Positions 26,759-34,895 of a stretch of DNA of 50,610 bases are shown here, in pieces. Positions within the stretch are counted from its first letter, which is position 1, and each line of letters opens with the position of its first letter. The notes beneath the pieces were generated by a model, which saw only the letters and a program-made list of their open reading frames with translations, ran no database searches and was not told the DNA's origin. The DNA is from Pseudoalteromonas luteoviolacea NCIMB 1942 (GTDB taxonomy: Bacteria; Pseudomonadota; Gammaproteobacteria; Enterobacterales; Alteromonadaceae): contig NZ_AUXT01000179.1 in the NCBI RefSeq assembly GCF_001625595.1, positions 1 through 50,610 on the forward strand, in the 5' to 3' direction. Both the position numbers and the translations under genes were made by a program.

Positions 26759-28423
26759 TTAGCCAATCTTTTTGTATTTGATACGTTTAGGTTCTGCCGC
26801 TTCAGCGCCGTACGTTTTCTTCAGCCACTCTTCGTACTCAGTATAGTTACCGTCAAAGAAGTTAATTTGACCTTCGTCACGGTAATCTAAAATATGCGTC
26901 GCGATACGGTCAAGGAACCAACGGTCGTGCGAAATACACATAACACAACCAGGAAACTCTAAAATTGCATTCTCAAGTGCACGTAATGTTTCTACATCTA
27001 GGTCATTGGTTGGCTCATCCAGTAGGATTACGTTACCACCCGCTTTAAGCAGTTTAGCTAAATGCAGACGGTTGCGCTCACCACCCGAAAGCTCTTTGAC
27101 AAATTTTTGCTGGTCATTGCCTTTAAAGTTAAAGCGGCCAACATAAGCACGGCTAGGGATTTCGAAGCTGCCAATTTTAAGAATGTCTTGTCCGTTAGAA
27201 ATCTCTTGGAAAACAGTATTGCTGTCATCCATGTTGTCACGAAACTGCTCGACAGTCGCCAGCTCTACAGTTTCACCAACTTTGATTTCACCGCTATCTG
27301 GTTGCTCCTCACCACTTAACATTCTAAATAGTGTTGATTTACCAGCACCGTTGGCGCCGATGATACCTACGATGGCGCCTTTTGGCATTGAGAAGCTCAA
27401 ATCGTCAATCAATACACGACCGCCAAACCCTTTATTGAGGTTAGTCACTTCAATCACCTGATCTCCCAAGCGAGGGCCTGGTGGGATAAAGAGTTCATTG
27501 GTTTCATTACGCTTTTGGTAATCAGATTGTTGAAGTTCAGTAAATTGCGCCATACGAGCTTTTGATTTTGCTTGGCGACCTTTGGGGTTTGAACGCACCC
27601 ACTCAAGCTCTTTCTCAATTGACTTTTGACGTGCTTTTTCTGACTTTTCTTCTTGCTTAAGTCGTGCGTCTTTCTGCTCTAGCCAAGATGTGTAATTACC
27701 TTCCCATGGAATACCATGGCCTCGGTCAAGTTCTAGGATCCAGCCAGCGACGTTGTCTAGGAAGTAACGGTCGTGGGTAATCGCAACAACGGTACCTTCG
27801 TAATCATGTAAAAAGCGCTCTAACCAAGCCACAGATTCTGCGTCTAAGTGGTTTGTTGGCTCATCTAGTAGTAGCATGTCTGGCTTTTCAAGCAATAAGC
27901 GACATATCGCAACACGTCGTCTCTCACCCCCTGATAGATGCTCAATTTTCGCATCCCACTCTGGCAAACGCAGTGCATCAGCAGCACGCTCTAGTGCATT
28001 ATCTAGATTGTGGCCGTCATGTGCTTGAATAATCGCTTCGAGTTCACCTTGTTCTTTAGCTAAAGCGTCAAAGTCTGCACCATCCATTGCATATTCTGTA
28101 TATACTTCATCTAGGCGAGTTAGCGCTGTTTTAACTTCGCTGACAGCCTCTTCAATGGTTTCTCGAACAGTTTTACTTTCGTCTAGTACAGGTTCTTGAG
28201 GTAAATAGCCAATTTTAGTACCTGGCTGAGGGCGTGCTTCACCTTCAAACTCAGTGTCAACACCAGCCATAATACGGAGTAAAGTAGATTTACCTGCACC
28301 GTTTAAACCAAGTACGCCTATTTTTGCACCTGGGAAAAAACACAAAGAGATATCTTTTAGAATTGTGCGCTTAGGTGGAACAACCTTGCTCACCCGCGAC
28401 ATAGTATAAATATATTGAGCCAT
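26759..28423 (-). CDS. ettA: Energy-dependent translational throttle protein EttA
   Basis: An ABC-F ATPase of 554 residues that binds the ribosomal E site and gates early elongation by ATP/ADP ratio. The two nucleotide-binding domains are complete: GLNGAGKSTLLR, LSGGERRRVAICR and LLLDEPTNHLD in the first; GANGAGKSTLFR, LSGGERNRLHLAK and ILLDEPTNDLD in the second. The arm and linker (KQEEKSEKARQKSIEKELEW) are present. The length and ends match E. coli EttA. Confidence 0.96.
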   Translation of the reverse strand: MAQYIYTMSRVSKVVPPKRTILKDISLCFFPGAKIGVLGLNGAGKSTLLRIMAGVDTEFEGEARPQPGTKIGYLPQEPVLDESKTVRETIEEAVSEVKTALTRLDEVYTEYAMDGADFDALAKEQGELEAIIQAHDGHNLDNALERAADALRLPEWDAKIEHLSGGERRRVAICRLLLEKPDMLLLDEPTNHLDAESVAWLERFLHDYEGTVVAITHDRYFLDNVAGWILELDRGHGIPWEGNYTSWLEQKDARLKQEEKSEKARQKSIEKELEWVRSNPKGRQAKSKARMAQFTELQQSDYQKRNETNELFIPPGPRLGDQVIEVTNLNKGFGGRVLIDDLSFSMPKGAIVGIIGANGAGKSTLFRMLSGEEQPDSGEIKVGETVELATVEQFRDNMDDSNTVFQEISNGQDILKIGSFEIPSRAYVGRFNFKGNDQQKFVKELSGGERNRLHLAKLLKAGGNVILLDEPTNDLDVETLRALENAILEFPGCVMCISHDRWFLDRIATHILDYRDEGQINFFDGNYTEYEEWLKKTYGAEAAEPKRIKYKKIG

Positions 28424-28994
28424 CTATATAGTCCAACTAATTTTTTAATTTCCGCTATTGTAGTTACAACTTAATAAGCATTCAACGTAGCAAGGGAGAT
28501 ATCGTGACCCACTGGTGCCGCTTTTACAAGTGTGGCTGTGTACTATTTGTACAAAACGCGTTCCTTTATTAGAAAGAGTTGTAGCGGGAATTAGAATTTT
28601 CATGCAGCTATTTGTAACTGTTTAGCTTTGGGCTTAATTTGACTTCCCAAACCCTAATTTATCTTACTCCCTTGTTCTTAGGGCATTTTTGACCTGTTTT
28701 AATTCCGGGAAAGCGGTATTATATACCTATGCTCAGCAAAGCTATGAAATAAAGTTGTTACACTCTATAGAAGGAACTCTTCTGCAAATTTATTTAAAAA
28801 GCGCAGGGGGAGTGGTAAGCCGCCTCGTGATTCAACGTACCTTAATAATTTAAAAACCTCATCATCTTAATCAGAATACATTTTTTATAGCCTCAATTAC
28901 GAGGTTATTTGCGAACCTTCTTAGACGGAAAATATCAATTAAGCAGCAATAAAAATAAGTATAAGCTCATCTGGAAAACTCGATAAGGAAAGCT
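28424..28994. other. Intergenic region between ettA and the tail-fibre locus
   Basis: A 571-bp gap without a convincing gene. It marks the left boundary of the phage-derived locus and must hold the divergent promoters of ettA and the regulators. The notable content is the conserved element at 28691-28741. AT-rich DNA with short imperfect hairpins (for example AACCTC...GAGGTT between 28855 and 28905) fills the rest. No integrase gene and no clear tRNA-derived att sequence are seen. Confidence 0.6.
28691..28741 (+). promoter_or_regulatory. Conserved promoter-like element upstream of the regulators, shared with the right-end repeats
   Basis: TGACCTGTTTTAA starting at 28690 is followed, 31 nt after its GACC, by TATACCTA (28722-28729) and then GCT. 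Each complete 161-bp repeat unit at the right end has the same GACCTGTTTTAA, the same 31-nt spacing to TATACCTA or TACACCTA, then AGCT. In both places a -10-like hexamer (TATTAT at 28717 here, TAAAAT in the repeats) sits at the same register, with the conserved box where a -35 would be. This fits an activator-dependent promoter, but no start site is known. It lies about 265 bp before the first regulator. Confidence 0.45.
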
Positions 28995-29270
28995 ATGACG
29001 CAGTTAAGTTACTCATCAAAAAGGATTTTTAAAAATAGAAGAGCTCCGCTTGGAGCAGAGATACTCCGTTTTGCAAGACGTTTACGTGGATACACTCAAG
29101 CAGAGTCAGCAGCAAGCTACGGTATTGAAGAGCGTACATTGAGGCGTTGGGAAAACAAGGAGTACAGCCCCAAATGGAACGACGTAGTTGGCTTGGTAGA
29201 AGATGTTTACTCATTAGATATTTTAGAAGTAATAGGAAAGCTAAATGATAACAACTCAGATAACAATTAA
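28995..29270 (+). CDS. Small XRE-type helix-turn-helix regulator
   Basis: A 91-residue protein whose centre is a helix-turn-helix of the Cro/XRE kind: ILRFARRLRGYTQAESAASY then GIEERTLRRWENKEYSP. A basic N-terminus and an Asn/Asp-rich tail flank it. AAGGAAAG precedes the ATG. It overlaps the next gene by 26 bp, so the two are translated together. It probably controls the tail-fibre locus; whether it activates or represses is unknown. No LexA-like protease domain is present. Confidence 0.75.
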   Translation: MTQLSYSSKRIFKNRRAPLGAEILRFARRLRGYTQAESAASYGIEERTLRRWENKEYSPKWNDVVGLVEDVYSLDILEVIGKLNDNNSDNN

Positions 29271-29604
29271 ACACATTAGAAATGCACTTAGACGCTGGGG
29301 TAAGTTTTGGCGTCAACGTGAGCTTGGTAAAGGGTTTAGCCGTCAAGCCGTAACTGAACAAGCAGGCGGTGGACGAAGCAACTATTTTTCTAGCGATATG
29401 ATGAGCGTCCCCGAAGAAATTGAATTAATCGGGCAGTTAATAGCTAAGCTGCGACCAGAGTGTATACGTGCAATACGGGCCAAATATTTGTTGGATATGG
29501 ATCTTACTCAAGCAGCAAAAATGCTTGGCTTTGATACCAAACGTTCGGCGGAGTTTTGGCTAATCAAAGCTGAAAGAGCGTTAATGCTGGAGCTTAGTTA
29601 TTAG
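29245..29604 (+). CDS. Phage late-gene regulator, antiterminator-Q/sigma-region-4-like
   Basis: A 119-residue basic protein. The N-terminus (ITIKHIRNALRRWGKFWRQR) resembles AntQ-like phage antitermination proteins. The C-terminal half, LRPECIRAIRAKYLLDMD followed by LTQAAKMLGFDTKRSAEFWLIKAE, is a helix-turn-helix like sigma region 4. Such proteins switch on phage late genes, and here the downstream genes are lysis and tail genes. The gene overlaps the XRE gene. The family call is by pattern and position. Confidence 0.65.
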   Translation: MITTQITIKHIRNALRRWGKFWRQRELGKGFSRQAVTEQAGGGRSNYFSSDMMSVPEEIELIGQLIAKLRPECIRAIRAKYLLDMDLTQAAKMLGFDTKRSAEFWLIKAERALMLELSY

Positions 29605-29617
29605 AATAGGAAAATAA

Positions 29618-30037
29618 ATGTCGATTATGAACACAGTTGAGCAAATAAAAAAGCATGAGGGGTACCGGCGTTATCCCTATTATTGTACAGGAGGCAAACT
29701 CACCATTGGTTATGGTAGAAACCTAGATGGCAAAGGCGTCGACCAAGAGGAAGCTGAGTACTTATTAGCACAAGATGTACAGAATGCGTTGGCCGGTGTA
29801 AAGCGACGCATTAACGTGAGTCATTGCAATGAAGCAAGGCTTGCAGTGCTAACCAATATGGCTTTTAACATTGGTTTGCAAGGCGTCATGGGCTTTAAAA
29901 GGATGTTAGAACATGTTGAACAGGGCCAGTTCGAAGAGGCAGCACTTGAAATGCTTGATAGTCGCTGGGCGAGGCAGGTCCCTAATCGTGCACAAGAATT
30001 AGCTCAGCAAATGTTGAGTGGAGAATGGCAATCATGA
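29618..30037 (+). CDS. Phage endolysin, T4-type lysozyme (GH24)
   Basis: A 139-residue muramidase that cleaves peptidoglycan to release particles. The GH24 core is present: KKHEGYRRYPYYCTGGKLTIGYGRNL. By alignment to T4 lysozyme E14 is the catalytic Glu, T29 matches Thr26, and Cys23 stands where T4 has Asp20, the known E-C-T variant of the triad. There is no signal peptide, so it needs a holin, which follows. AGGAAA precedes the ATG. Confidence 0.9.
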   Translation: MSIMNTVEQIKKHEGYRRYPYYCTGGKLTIGYGRNLDGKGVDQEEAEYLLAQDVQNALAGVKRRINVSHCNEARLAVLTNMAFNIGLQGVMGFKRMLEHVEQGQFEEAALEMLDSRWARQVPNRAQELAQQMLSGEWQS

Positions 30038-30432
30038 GTTGGTTTACCAGCTTATTTATGGGTAATGTTCGTGAGCCTCTACAAGTAGTCGGTAACATTA
30101 TCGATGAACTTTACACCAGCGAAGAAGAAGTACTGGAGCAGCAAGTCTTAAAAGCACGTCTGCTTACAAAACGAAGCGAAATACAGGCACAGATTAATTC
30201 GGTTCAGGCCAGTCATCGCAGTGTATTTGTCGCAGGGGCCAGACCTTTTTTGATGTGGGTATGTGGTTTTGGGTTTTTATTTGCTTTTGTAATCAACCCT
30301 ATATTGCAGTGGTTATTGCCAGAGCATGGAGTACCAGAATTGCCGCTAGACGTAATGCTTGAGTTAACTTTGGGCATGTTGGGTTTAGCAGGTTTGCGAA
30401 CCATTGAAAAAATAAAAGGAGTCGCTAAGTGA
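30034..30432 (+). CDS. Holin of the 3-TM (GTA_holin_3TM) family
   Basis: A 132-residue membrane protein. Its conserved C-terminal part (RPFLMWVCGFGFLFAF then LELTLGMLGLAGLRTIEKIK) matches the 3-TM holin family found in gene transfer agents and phages. It would permeabilise the inner membrane and free the endolysin. I choose ATG 30034, which overlaps the endolysin stop (ATGA) and has GGAG 10 bp upstream, over an ATG at 30025. A lysis pair in this locus implies release of a particle by cell lysis. Confidence 0.82.
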   Translation: MSWFTSLFMGNVREPLQVVGNIIDELYTSEEEVLEQQVLKARLLTKRSEIQAQINSVQASHRSVFVAGARPFLMWVCGFGFLFAFVINPILQWLLPEHGVPELPLDVMLELTLGMLGLAGLRTIEKIKGVAK

Positions 30433-30677
30433 GACAGCCTGATAATTGGCAAATGAAAAAGGAGTTAAATTTAGCCCATATTTTAACAACGATCGCTTTG
30501 GTGGTTTCAGGAATTTTGTATTTAAATGATCTCGATAAGCGGATTACGTCCAACAAGCAAGAGTTGGCTCATTTAAAGCAAATTCGTAAAGAAGACCAAA
30601 AGCGCATAGAAAAACGTTTGGACTCCATAGATGCAAAGCTTGATGCTCTGTTAAGCGCCAAACGTAATGGCTTGTAA
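30429..30677 (+). CDS. Small membrane protein with coiled coil, possible lysis accessory
   Basis: An 82-residue protein from GTG 30429, overlapping the holin stop by 4 bp (GTGA). It has one transmembrane helix (LAHILTTIALVVSGILYL, about 17-34) followed by a charged coiled coil (about 36-78). This shape recalls inner-membrane spanins or DUF2730-like phage proteins, but no outer-membrane spanin partner is seen. Function unproven. Confidence 0.6.
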   Translation: MRQPDNWQMKKELNLAHILTTIALVVSGILYLNDLDKRITSNKQELAHLKQIRKEDQKRIEKRLDSIDAKLDALLSAKRNGL

Positions 30678-30796
30678 CGTTACTTACTAAGCCAGTAGTT
30701 TAACCCACCTTTGTAATTAAGCACTGAAGATAGTTTGCTCAGGCCAAGTGGTCGAGTGTGCGTTCGTGTGCAAAAAATTTAGCAAGGAGACGAATT

Positions 30797-31633
30797 TTGA
30801 GTACTGCTATAGAATTAGCGAAATTACCACCTCCTCAGGTTATTGAAGCGCTTAGTTATGAGGAGATTTATCAACAGATTGAGCAAGCATTACTGGAGAA
30901 AATTCCAGACTATAGTTTGTTAGCATCAGATCCCGCGATTAAGTTATTGGAGATAGCAGCCTATCGTGAGTTGCTATTACGACAACGTATCAACGATGCC
31001 GCCAAATCAGTGATGTTGGCTTTTGCCAGAGGAAATGATTTAGATCACTTAGGTGCATTGTTTGGTATTGGGCGAGATGACGATGAAGAAGATGAACGTT
31101 ATCGCCAGCGTATCCCTATGTCATTAGAGAGTTACAGTATGGCTGGAACTCGCGGAGCATATGAGTTTCATACTTTCTCAGCAAGCCACCTCATACATGA
31201 TGTATATGTTGATTCAGAGCAACCAGGCCGAGTCAATGTGTATGCTTTGCTAGACACAATGAGCGAAACTCAGGCAAATGAAGTAAAAGGCAAAATAGCG
31301 GCACAACTCAATGATGAAGATATTAGACCCATAACCGATGAAGTCGTTGTTAATTGGGTCATGCCGACCTTAGTTCCTTTGTCTGCGCAAGTTTATTTGA
31401 ATGTCGGGGCAAATAAAGCTCAGGTTGAGCTGGCGATAATGCAAGCGCTCGACACCTTCATTTTGAACCACTTTAAGCTTGGTGCTGAAGTACCTCATTC
31501 AGGTATTATTGATGCGCTTCATCAGCCAGGTGTGAGGAAAGTAAAACTATTGACGCCAACAGAAGACCTTCAACCAGAAGTGAACCAAGCTTTCCGTTTA
31601 ACGCTTGATCTTGTATTTCCAGAAGAGGCGTAG
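30797..31633 (+). CDS. Baseplate assembly protein J-like, module 1
   Basis: P2 gpJ / T4 gp6-type baseplate wedge protein of 278 residues. The hallmark YRELLLRQRINDAA begins at residue 56 and is shared almost exactly with the J proteins of modules 2 and 3, as is the opening LPxPxxIExLxYExI. I choose TTG 30797, with AAGGAG 7 bp upstream; this matches the short N-termini of the other two copies. A GTG at 30758 would add 13 unsupported residues. It builds the baseplate rim that holds the fibre proteins. It begins the first J-I-fibre module. Confidence 0.88.
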   Translation: MSTAIELAKLPPPQVIEALSYEEIYQQIEQALLEKIPDYSLLASDPAIKLLEIAAYRELLLRQRINDAAKSVMLAFARGNDLDHLGALFGIGRDDDEEDERYRQRIPMSLESYSMAGTRGAYEFHTFSASHLIHDVYVDSEQPGRVNVYALLDTMSETQANEVKGKIAAQLNDEDIRPITDEVVVNWVMPTLVPLSAQVYLNVGANKAQVELAIMQALDTFILNHFKLGAEVPHSGIIDALHQPGVRKVKLLTPTEDLQPEVNQAFRLTLDLVFPEEA

Positions 31634-31635
31634 AT

Positions 31636-32646
31636 ATGACTAAACCTTCATTATTACCGGTGAATAAAACGCAACTGGAAAGCGATTTAGAGCCCAGTAT
31701 GGCGCTGAATAGGCCTCAATTTAATACTGAGCATGTTATCCCCGAGAGCATAGGTTCACAATGGGATCCTTTGACTTGTCCCGAGGGACTATTACCTTGG
31801 CTTGCTTGGGCACTGTCTGTTGATGAGTGGGATGAAGCTTGGTCGGTCGAAACCAAGCGAGCAATGATTGCCTATTCTGTTTCTATCCACAAACACAAAG
31901 GGACTGTGGGCGCTGTTAAGCGCGCGTTGCAGTCTCTTGGTTTACAAATTGAGTTTTTCGAATGGTTTGAGGATATTGATGACGTATATCTGGCTCCGCA
32001 TCATAGTGGAGAGCCACATACCTTTACGTTTATTGCTTGGGCAAACGAAATGCCCTATACCAGTCGCGCAGTGGTATTAGATCAAAAACTTTATGATGCG
32101 ATTTATAGAGTGACGAATCAGACAAAACCACAGCGCGCACATTTTGATTTTTTAGTTGGCATGAAAATGTCCTCGCAAGCCGTCGCTGGCAGTTCAGCAC
32201 ACGGATTTGCGAGCAGCCGTGTTTATGCCAAAGTTATGCCGCATGAGAAGCGTCGTGCTGGCAGTAATTCACTCTCACTCGCTGGTGCCATTTCTGGGCA
32301 TCGCACAGCCGCTTCCCGCCACTATGCAGCATCTTCATCTGAGCGTGCTATCACAGCTAAATCTCAGCCAGGGTGCGCCCTTGTCATTCGAAAACAAGTG
32401 CCTTTGATTAGTCGCCAGCGTGTGAGTACCGCGAATGTACGCAGCTTGAGTGCACGCGCAAAACTGGGTTTTGGGGCCGCACTGTCAACGGGTTCAGGAC
32501 AGGTTGTAAGAACATACATTCGCAGTGAACAAACAATGCCTTCGCGCTTTATTGAGTTTAGCTGCCAGATGGCTGGTGCTATGTCGAAAAGCGCAAAGCA
32601 AACGACCGTGCGTCGTTTGTATCTAAATGCAGTTTCTGCAACTTAA
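31636..32646 (+). CDS. Tail protein I-like with long basic Ala/Ser-rich C-terminus, module 1
   Basis: P2 gpI-type baseplate protein, 336 residues. The N-terminal half has the family pattern LLPWLAWALSVDEWDEAW and HKGTVGAVKRALQSLG, then KPQRAHFDFLVG. After about residue 175 comes a 160-residue extension rich in Ala, Ser and Arg with loosely repeated phrases, absent from P2 gpI. It probably reaches toward the fibre attachment site. It starts 2 bp after J. Confidence 0.85.
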   Translation: MTKPSLLPVNKTQLESDLEPSMALNRPQFNTEHVIPESIGSQWDPLTCPEGLLPWLAWALSVDEWDEAWSVETKRAMIAYSVSIHKHKGTVGAVKRALQSLGLQIEFFEWFEDIDDVYLAPHHSGEPHTFTFIAWANEMPYTSRAVVLDQKLYDAIYRVTNQTKPQRAHFDFLVGMKMSSQAVAGSSAHGFASSRVYAKVMPHEKRRAGSNSLSLAGAISGHRTAASRHYAASSSERAITAKSQPGCALVIRKQVPLISRQRVSTANVRSLSARAKLGFGAALSTGSGQVVRTYIRSEQTMPSRFIEFSCQMAGAMSKSAKQTTVRRLYLNAVSAT

Positions 32647-32672
32647 ACATTTCGAAAACAAGGAGTGCAATA

Positions 32673-33227
32673 GTGAGCACGATTTTACAGCCGGTGATCA
32701 CCTCAGCGGGGCTTGCTGCTGTGTTCAGAGCACAGCAAAAAGGTTTCAAAGCTAAGATCACAAAAATTGGAATAGGTTCGGGAGTTCATCAAGTAGATGA
32801 AAATACAACGAATTTAAAAGATGAAAAGTATCGCCTAGATATTGACCATGCAGAGTATTTTGAAGATCAAAAACAGCTACATTTGACAGTCCGAGACGAC
32901 TCGAAAGTTGCTGATGATGGCTTCTTTGTCAACGAGGTTGGCTTTTATACTGAAGAAGAAGTTAATGGCCAAGTTCGCCACGTATTATTTGCTGTTTATT
33001 CGGCAAATGAGCCAATTGCTTATAAGTCTAATGACATAGATTTACTGCTGGCTTTTGATTTGACTTTGACTGGTGTGCCGGGCGATGCGATTACGATTAT
33101 CGACAAGGGCGTAGATTTCAATATCTTAATCGCGCCAGAGCTTGCCAAAATGGCGCGCTCTCAAATTATGAATATGTATCGTCATTTAAAACAAAAGTTT
33201 GCATTGATTGACAAAGGAATTTTGTAA
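32673..33227 (+). CDS. Tail-fibre N-terminal anchor protein (gpH_N/DUF3751-like), module 1
   Basis: A 184-residue protein matching only the N-terminal virion-attachment part of P2-like fibres: ILQPVITSAGLAAVFRAQQKGF, IGIGSG, VNEVGFYTEE and FAVYSANEPIAYKS. It stops there (ends LIDKGIL) without a receptor-binding tip, so it may be a stand-alone anchor for the coiled-coil fibre proteins downstream. GTG 32673 has AAGGAG upstream. The module 2 protein at 38090 has the same plan and ends QKGVL. Confidence 0.85.
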   Translation: MSTILQPVITSAGLAAVFRAQQKGFKAKITKIGIGSGVHQVDENTTNLKDEKYRLDIDHAEYFEDQKQLHLTVRDDSKVADDGFFVNEVGFYTEEEVNGQVRHVLFAVYSANEPIAYKSNDIDLLLAFDLTLTGVPGDAITIIDKGVDFNILIAPELAKMARSQIMNMYRHLKQKFALIDKGIL

Positions 33228-33236
33228 GGAAGGTCT

Positions 33237-33503
33237 ATGAAAAAAGAAGATAACTTGCGTGCACAGACGCTCGCAGAAGAAGCGCTGAAGTTGATGCAAG
33301 AAGCTAAAGTTTTGCAACAGCAAGCTCAGTGCCAAGCTGCTCGAATTTTAGGTTATCAACAACAAAGTGATGGCCTCGCGTTTAAATATTTAGCTGCAAA
33401 AGCGGAATATGGCGAGCAAAGCTTGGAAGCAAATGAAGCGAAACAGGCGTGGCTTTTTTCCCGAAAAGCGGTGCAGGCTCGTTATCCTAAATTTCATGAC
33501 TAA
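33237..33503 (+). CDS. Small coiled-coil fibre-associated protein with AKQAWL motif
   Basis: An 88-residue, Gln/Ala/Glu-rich helical protein. Its last part, EAKQAWLFSRKAVQARYPKF, is clearly related to DAKQAWLGARASVKASFPKS at the end of the protein at 35864-36166. Both follow fibre-related genes and precede a terminator, which suggests a fibre chaperone or a subunit capping a fibre unit. No known family recognised. AAGGAAGG precedes the ATG. Confidence 0.7.
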   Translation: MKKEDNLRAQTLAEEALKLMQEAKVLQQQAQCQAARILGYQQQSDGLAFKYLAAKAEYGEQSLEANEAKQAWLFSRKAVQARYPKFHD

Positions 33504-33524
33504 TTAATTTTTGATAGTGCTTTT

Positions 33525-33548
33525 GCCCACCGAATGGTGGGCTTTTTT
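33525..33548 (+). terminator. Terminator between module 1 fibre units
   Basis: GCCCACC/GGTGGGC stem, loop GAAT, followed by six T. Very similar in sequence to the terminator at 34896. Confidence 0.9.
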
Positions 33549-33568
33549 GTTTATAGCGGAGATATTTA

Positions 33569-34345
33569 ATGTCATTAGAACAGGATATAACTCGCGTTGT
33601 TGAAGCCACAGAAGGTTTGACGGCAACAGTTGATAATCAGATCAGTAAGATCACCAATAAATTGAGCTCGGCCGTGGCCGAGACAAAAACAAAGGTGGAC
33701 GCGCACCTTGCCAGCGCAGATGCGTTGCTAAATTCATATGAAGAGCGTCAATCGCATTTTCGAATCACCAAAAATCAGGCTTTGGTTGCCAACCAAGCTG
33801 GCACCGTCCCTGAGGCATGGTCAAGCGGTTTTGTCACTAAAGCTACTTTATTAGAAAAAGTGGAAACGGGTGTAGAAGCTACACAACGCACACCTCTTGC
33901 CAGAGAGTTCTTACAAGCGATTAATTCAGATACCAAATGGTTTGCACAAAACTTTAATATTTGGGAATTGGAATATGCACCTAACCAAGGCGGTGAAAAC
34001 AGCCATGTTGATGCTTATTTAATGTATCAATACTTAAGAAGACCAACACATATTACCTTTGGGGCCATCGTTAAGCATATTCGTGGTGTGGTGCCAACAG
34101 GGTTTTGGTGTACTGGCTTAAAAGCAGGTGAACCGGCAAAAGTATGTGGCGGTCAATATGGTCACAGCAGTAGAAACCACTATACGCATTGCCATCCATA
34201 TGTGCCTGGTAAAAACTTACCAGCAGAGCAAAAAGGGGTGATTCAAGTTGCACTACCAGCCGTTGTAACGGGTCATGTACCCATCGATAAAGCTTGGGGT
34301 CAGTTCGCCTATATTGGCGACTCTGCCTATGATGTGATTGCATAA
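33569..34345 (+). CDS. Fibre tip protein A with MSLEQDI coiled-coil N-terminus
   Basis: A 258-residue protein. Residues 1-55 are a coiled coil starting MSLEQDITRVVEATEGLTATVD, nearly the same as the opening of the protein at 34944. The remainder is an unrelated, probably beta-rich domain (YLRRPTHITFGAIVKHIRGVVPTGFW, CGGQYGHSSRNHYTHCHPYVPG) with Cys/His residues. The shared stalk with a different head is the design of exchangeable receptor-binding tips. No catalytic motif recognised. It starts just after a terminator, so it likely has its own promoter or relies on antitermination. Confidence 0.75.
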   Translation: MSLEQDITRVVEATEGLTATVDNQISKITNKLSSAVAETKTKVDAHLASADALLNSYEERQSHFRITKNQALVANQAGTVPEAWSSGFVTKATLLEKVETGVEATQRTPLAREFLQAINSDTKWFAQNFNIWELEYAPNQGGENSHVDAYLMYQYLRRPTHITFGAIVKHIRGVVPTGFWCTGLKAGEPAKVCGGQYGHSSRNHYTHCHPYVPGKNLPAEQKGVIQVALPAVVTGHVPIDKAWGQFAYIGDSAYDVIA

Positions 34346-34366
34346 GGTCAAGGAGATATAACTTAA

Positions 34367-34828
34367 ATGGCTAAACTATTTGTAAATGGACAAGCTGTAG
34401 AGCAGTTTTTTGATGCAAAAATGCCGCAGCATGCGGTTGCAAAGCTGGTGGCAGAAAATTTCGGTGAAGAGAGTACATTTTCAGTGGAGCTGACTGTAGA
34501 AGAGGCTTTGCAACAAAGTCGCGAAGTTGTTCGCTCTGCACTTGAGCAACAAGTTGCTGATTCAGAGTCATTGCTTGGCACGACATCGGATACTGTGCAC
34601 TTATTACTTAATGAGTTGAGTGGCTTTGTGAATAAATTAAGCTCAGCTCAAACGCTTGCAGAAATGCGCGCGTCTACGGAATCACTCAAAACAGCGATTG
34701 GCGATGTGGAAACCAAAGTTACCAATGGTGAACTCAGTTTCCCTTACCAAACAAAAGGCCAAAGCGATGTAATGGCTGACATTATTTCGCGTGCAAATGG
34801 CGTCGACGCCGTCATTAAAGCGCAGTAA
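34367..34828 (+). CDS. Helical fibre-associated hypothetical protein
   Basis: A 153-residue acidic protein. It opens with MAKLFVNGQAVEQFFDAKMP and then is mainly predicted helix with Glu/Ala/Ser (VEEALQQSREVVRSALEQQ, LNELSGFVNKLSSAQTLAEMRA), ending with a short ordered segment. It is 21 bp after fibre tip A and precedes a terminator, the position of a fibre chaperone or assembly protein. I do not recognise a family. Confidence 0.65.
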   Translation: MAKLFVNGQAVEQFFDAKMPQHAVAKLVAENFGEESTFSVELTVEEALQQSREVVRSALEQQVADSESLLGTTSDTVHLLLNELSGFVNKLSSAQTLAEMRASTESLKTAIGDVETKVTNGELSFPYQTKGQSDVMADIISRANGVDAVIKAQ

Positions 34829-34895
34829 ATATGGTATCAGTTGGGTATTGAGCACACCTATTGATTTTTAATTTTCATTATTAAACCTAAACGCA

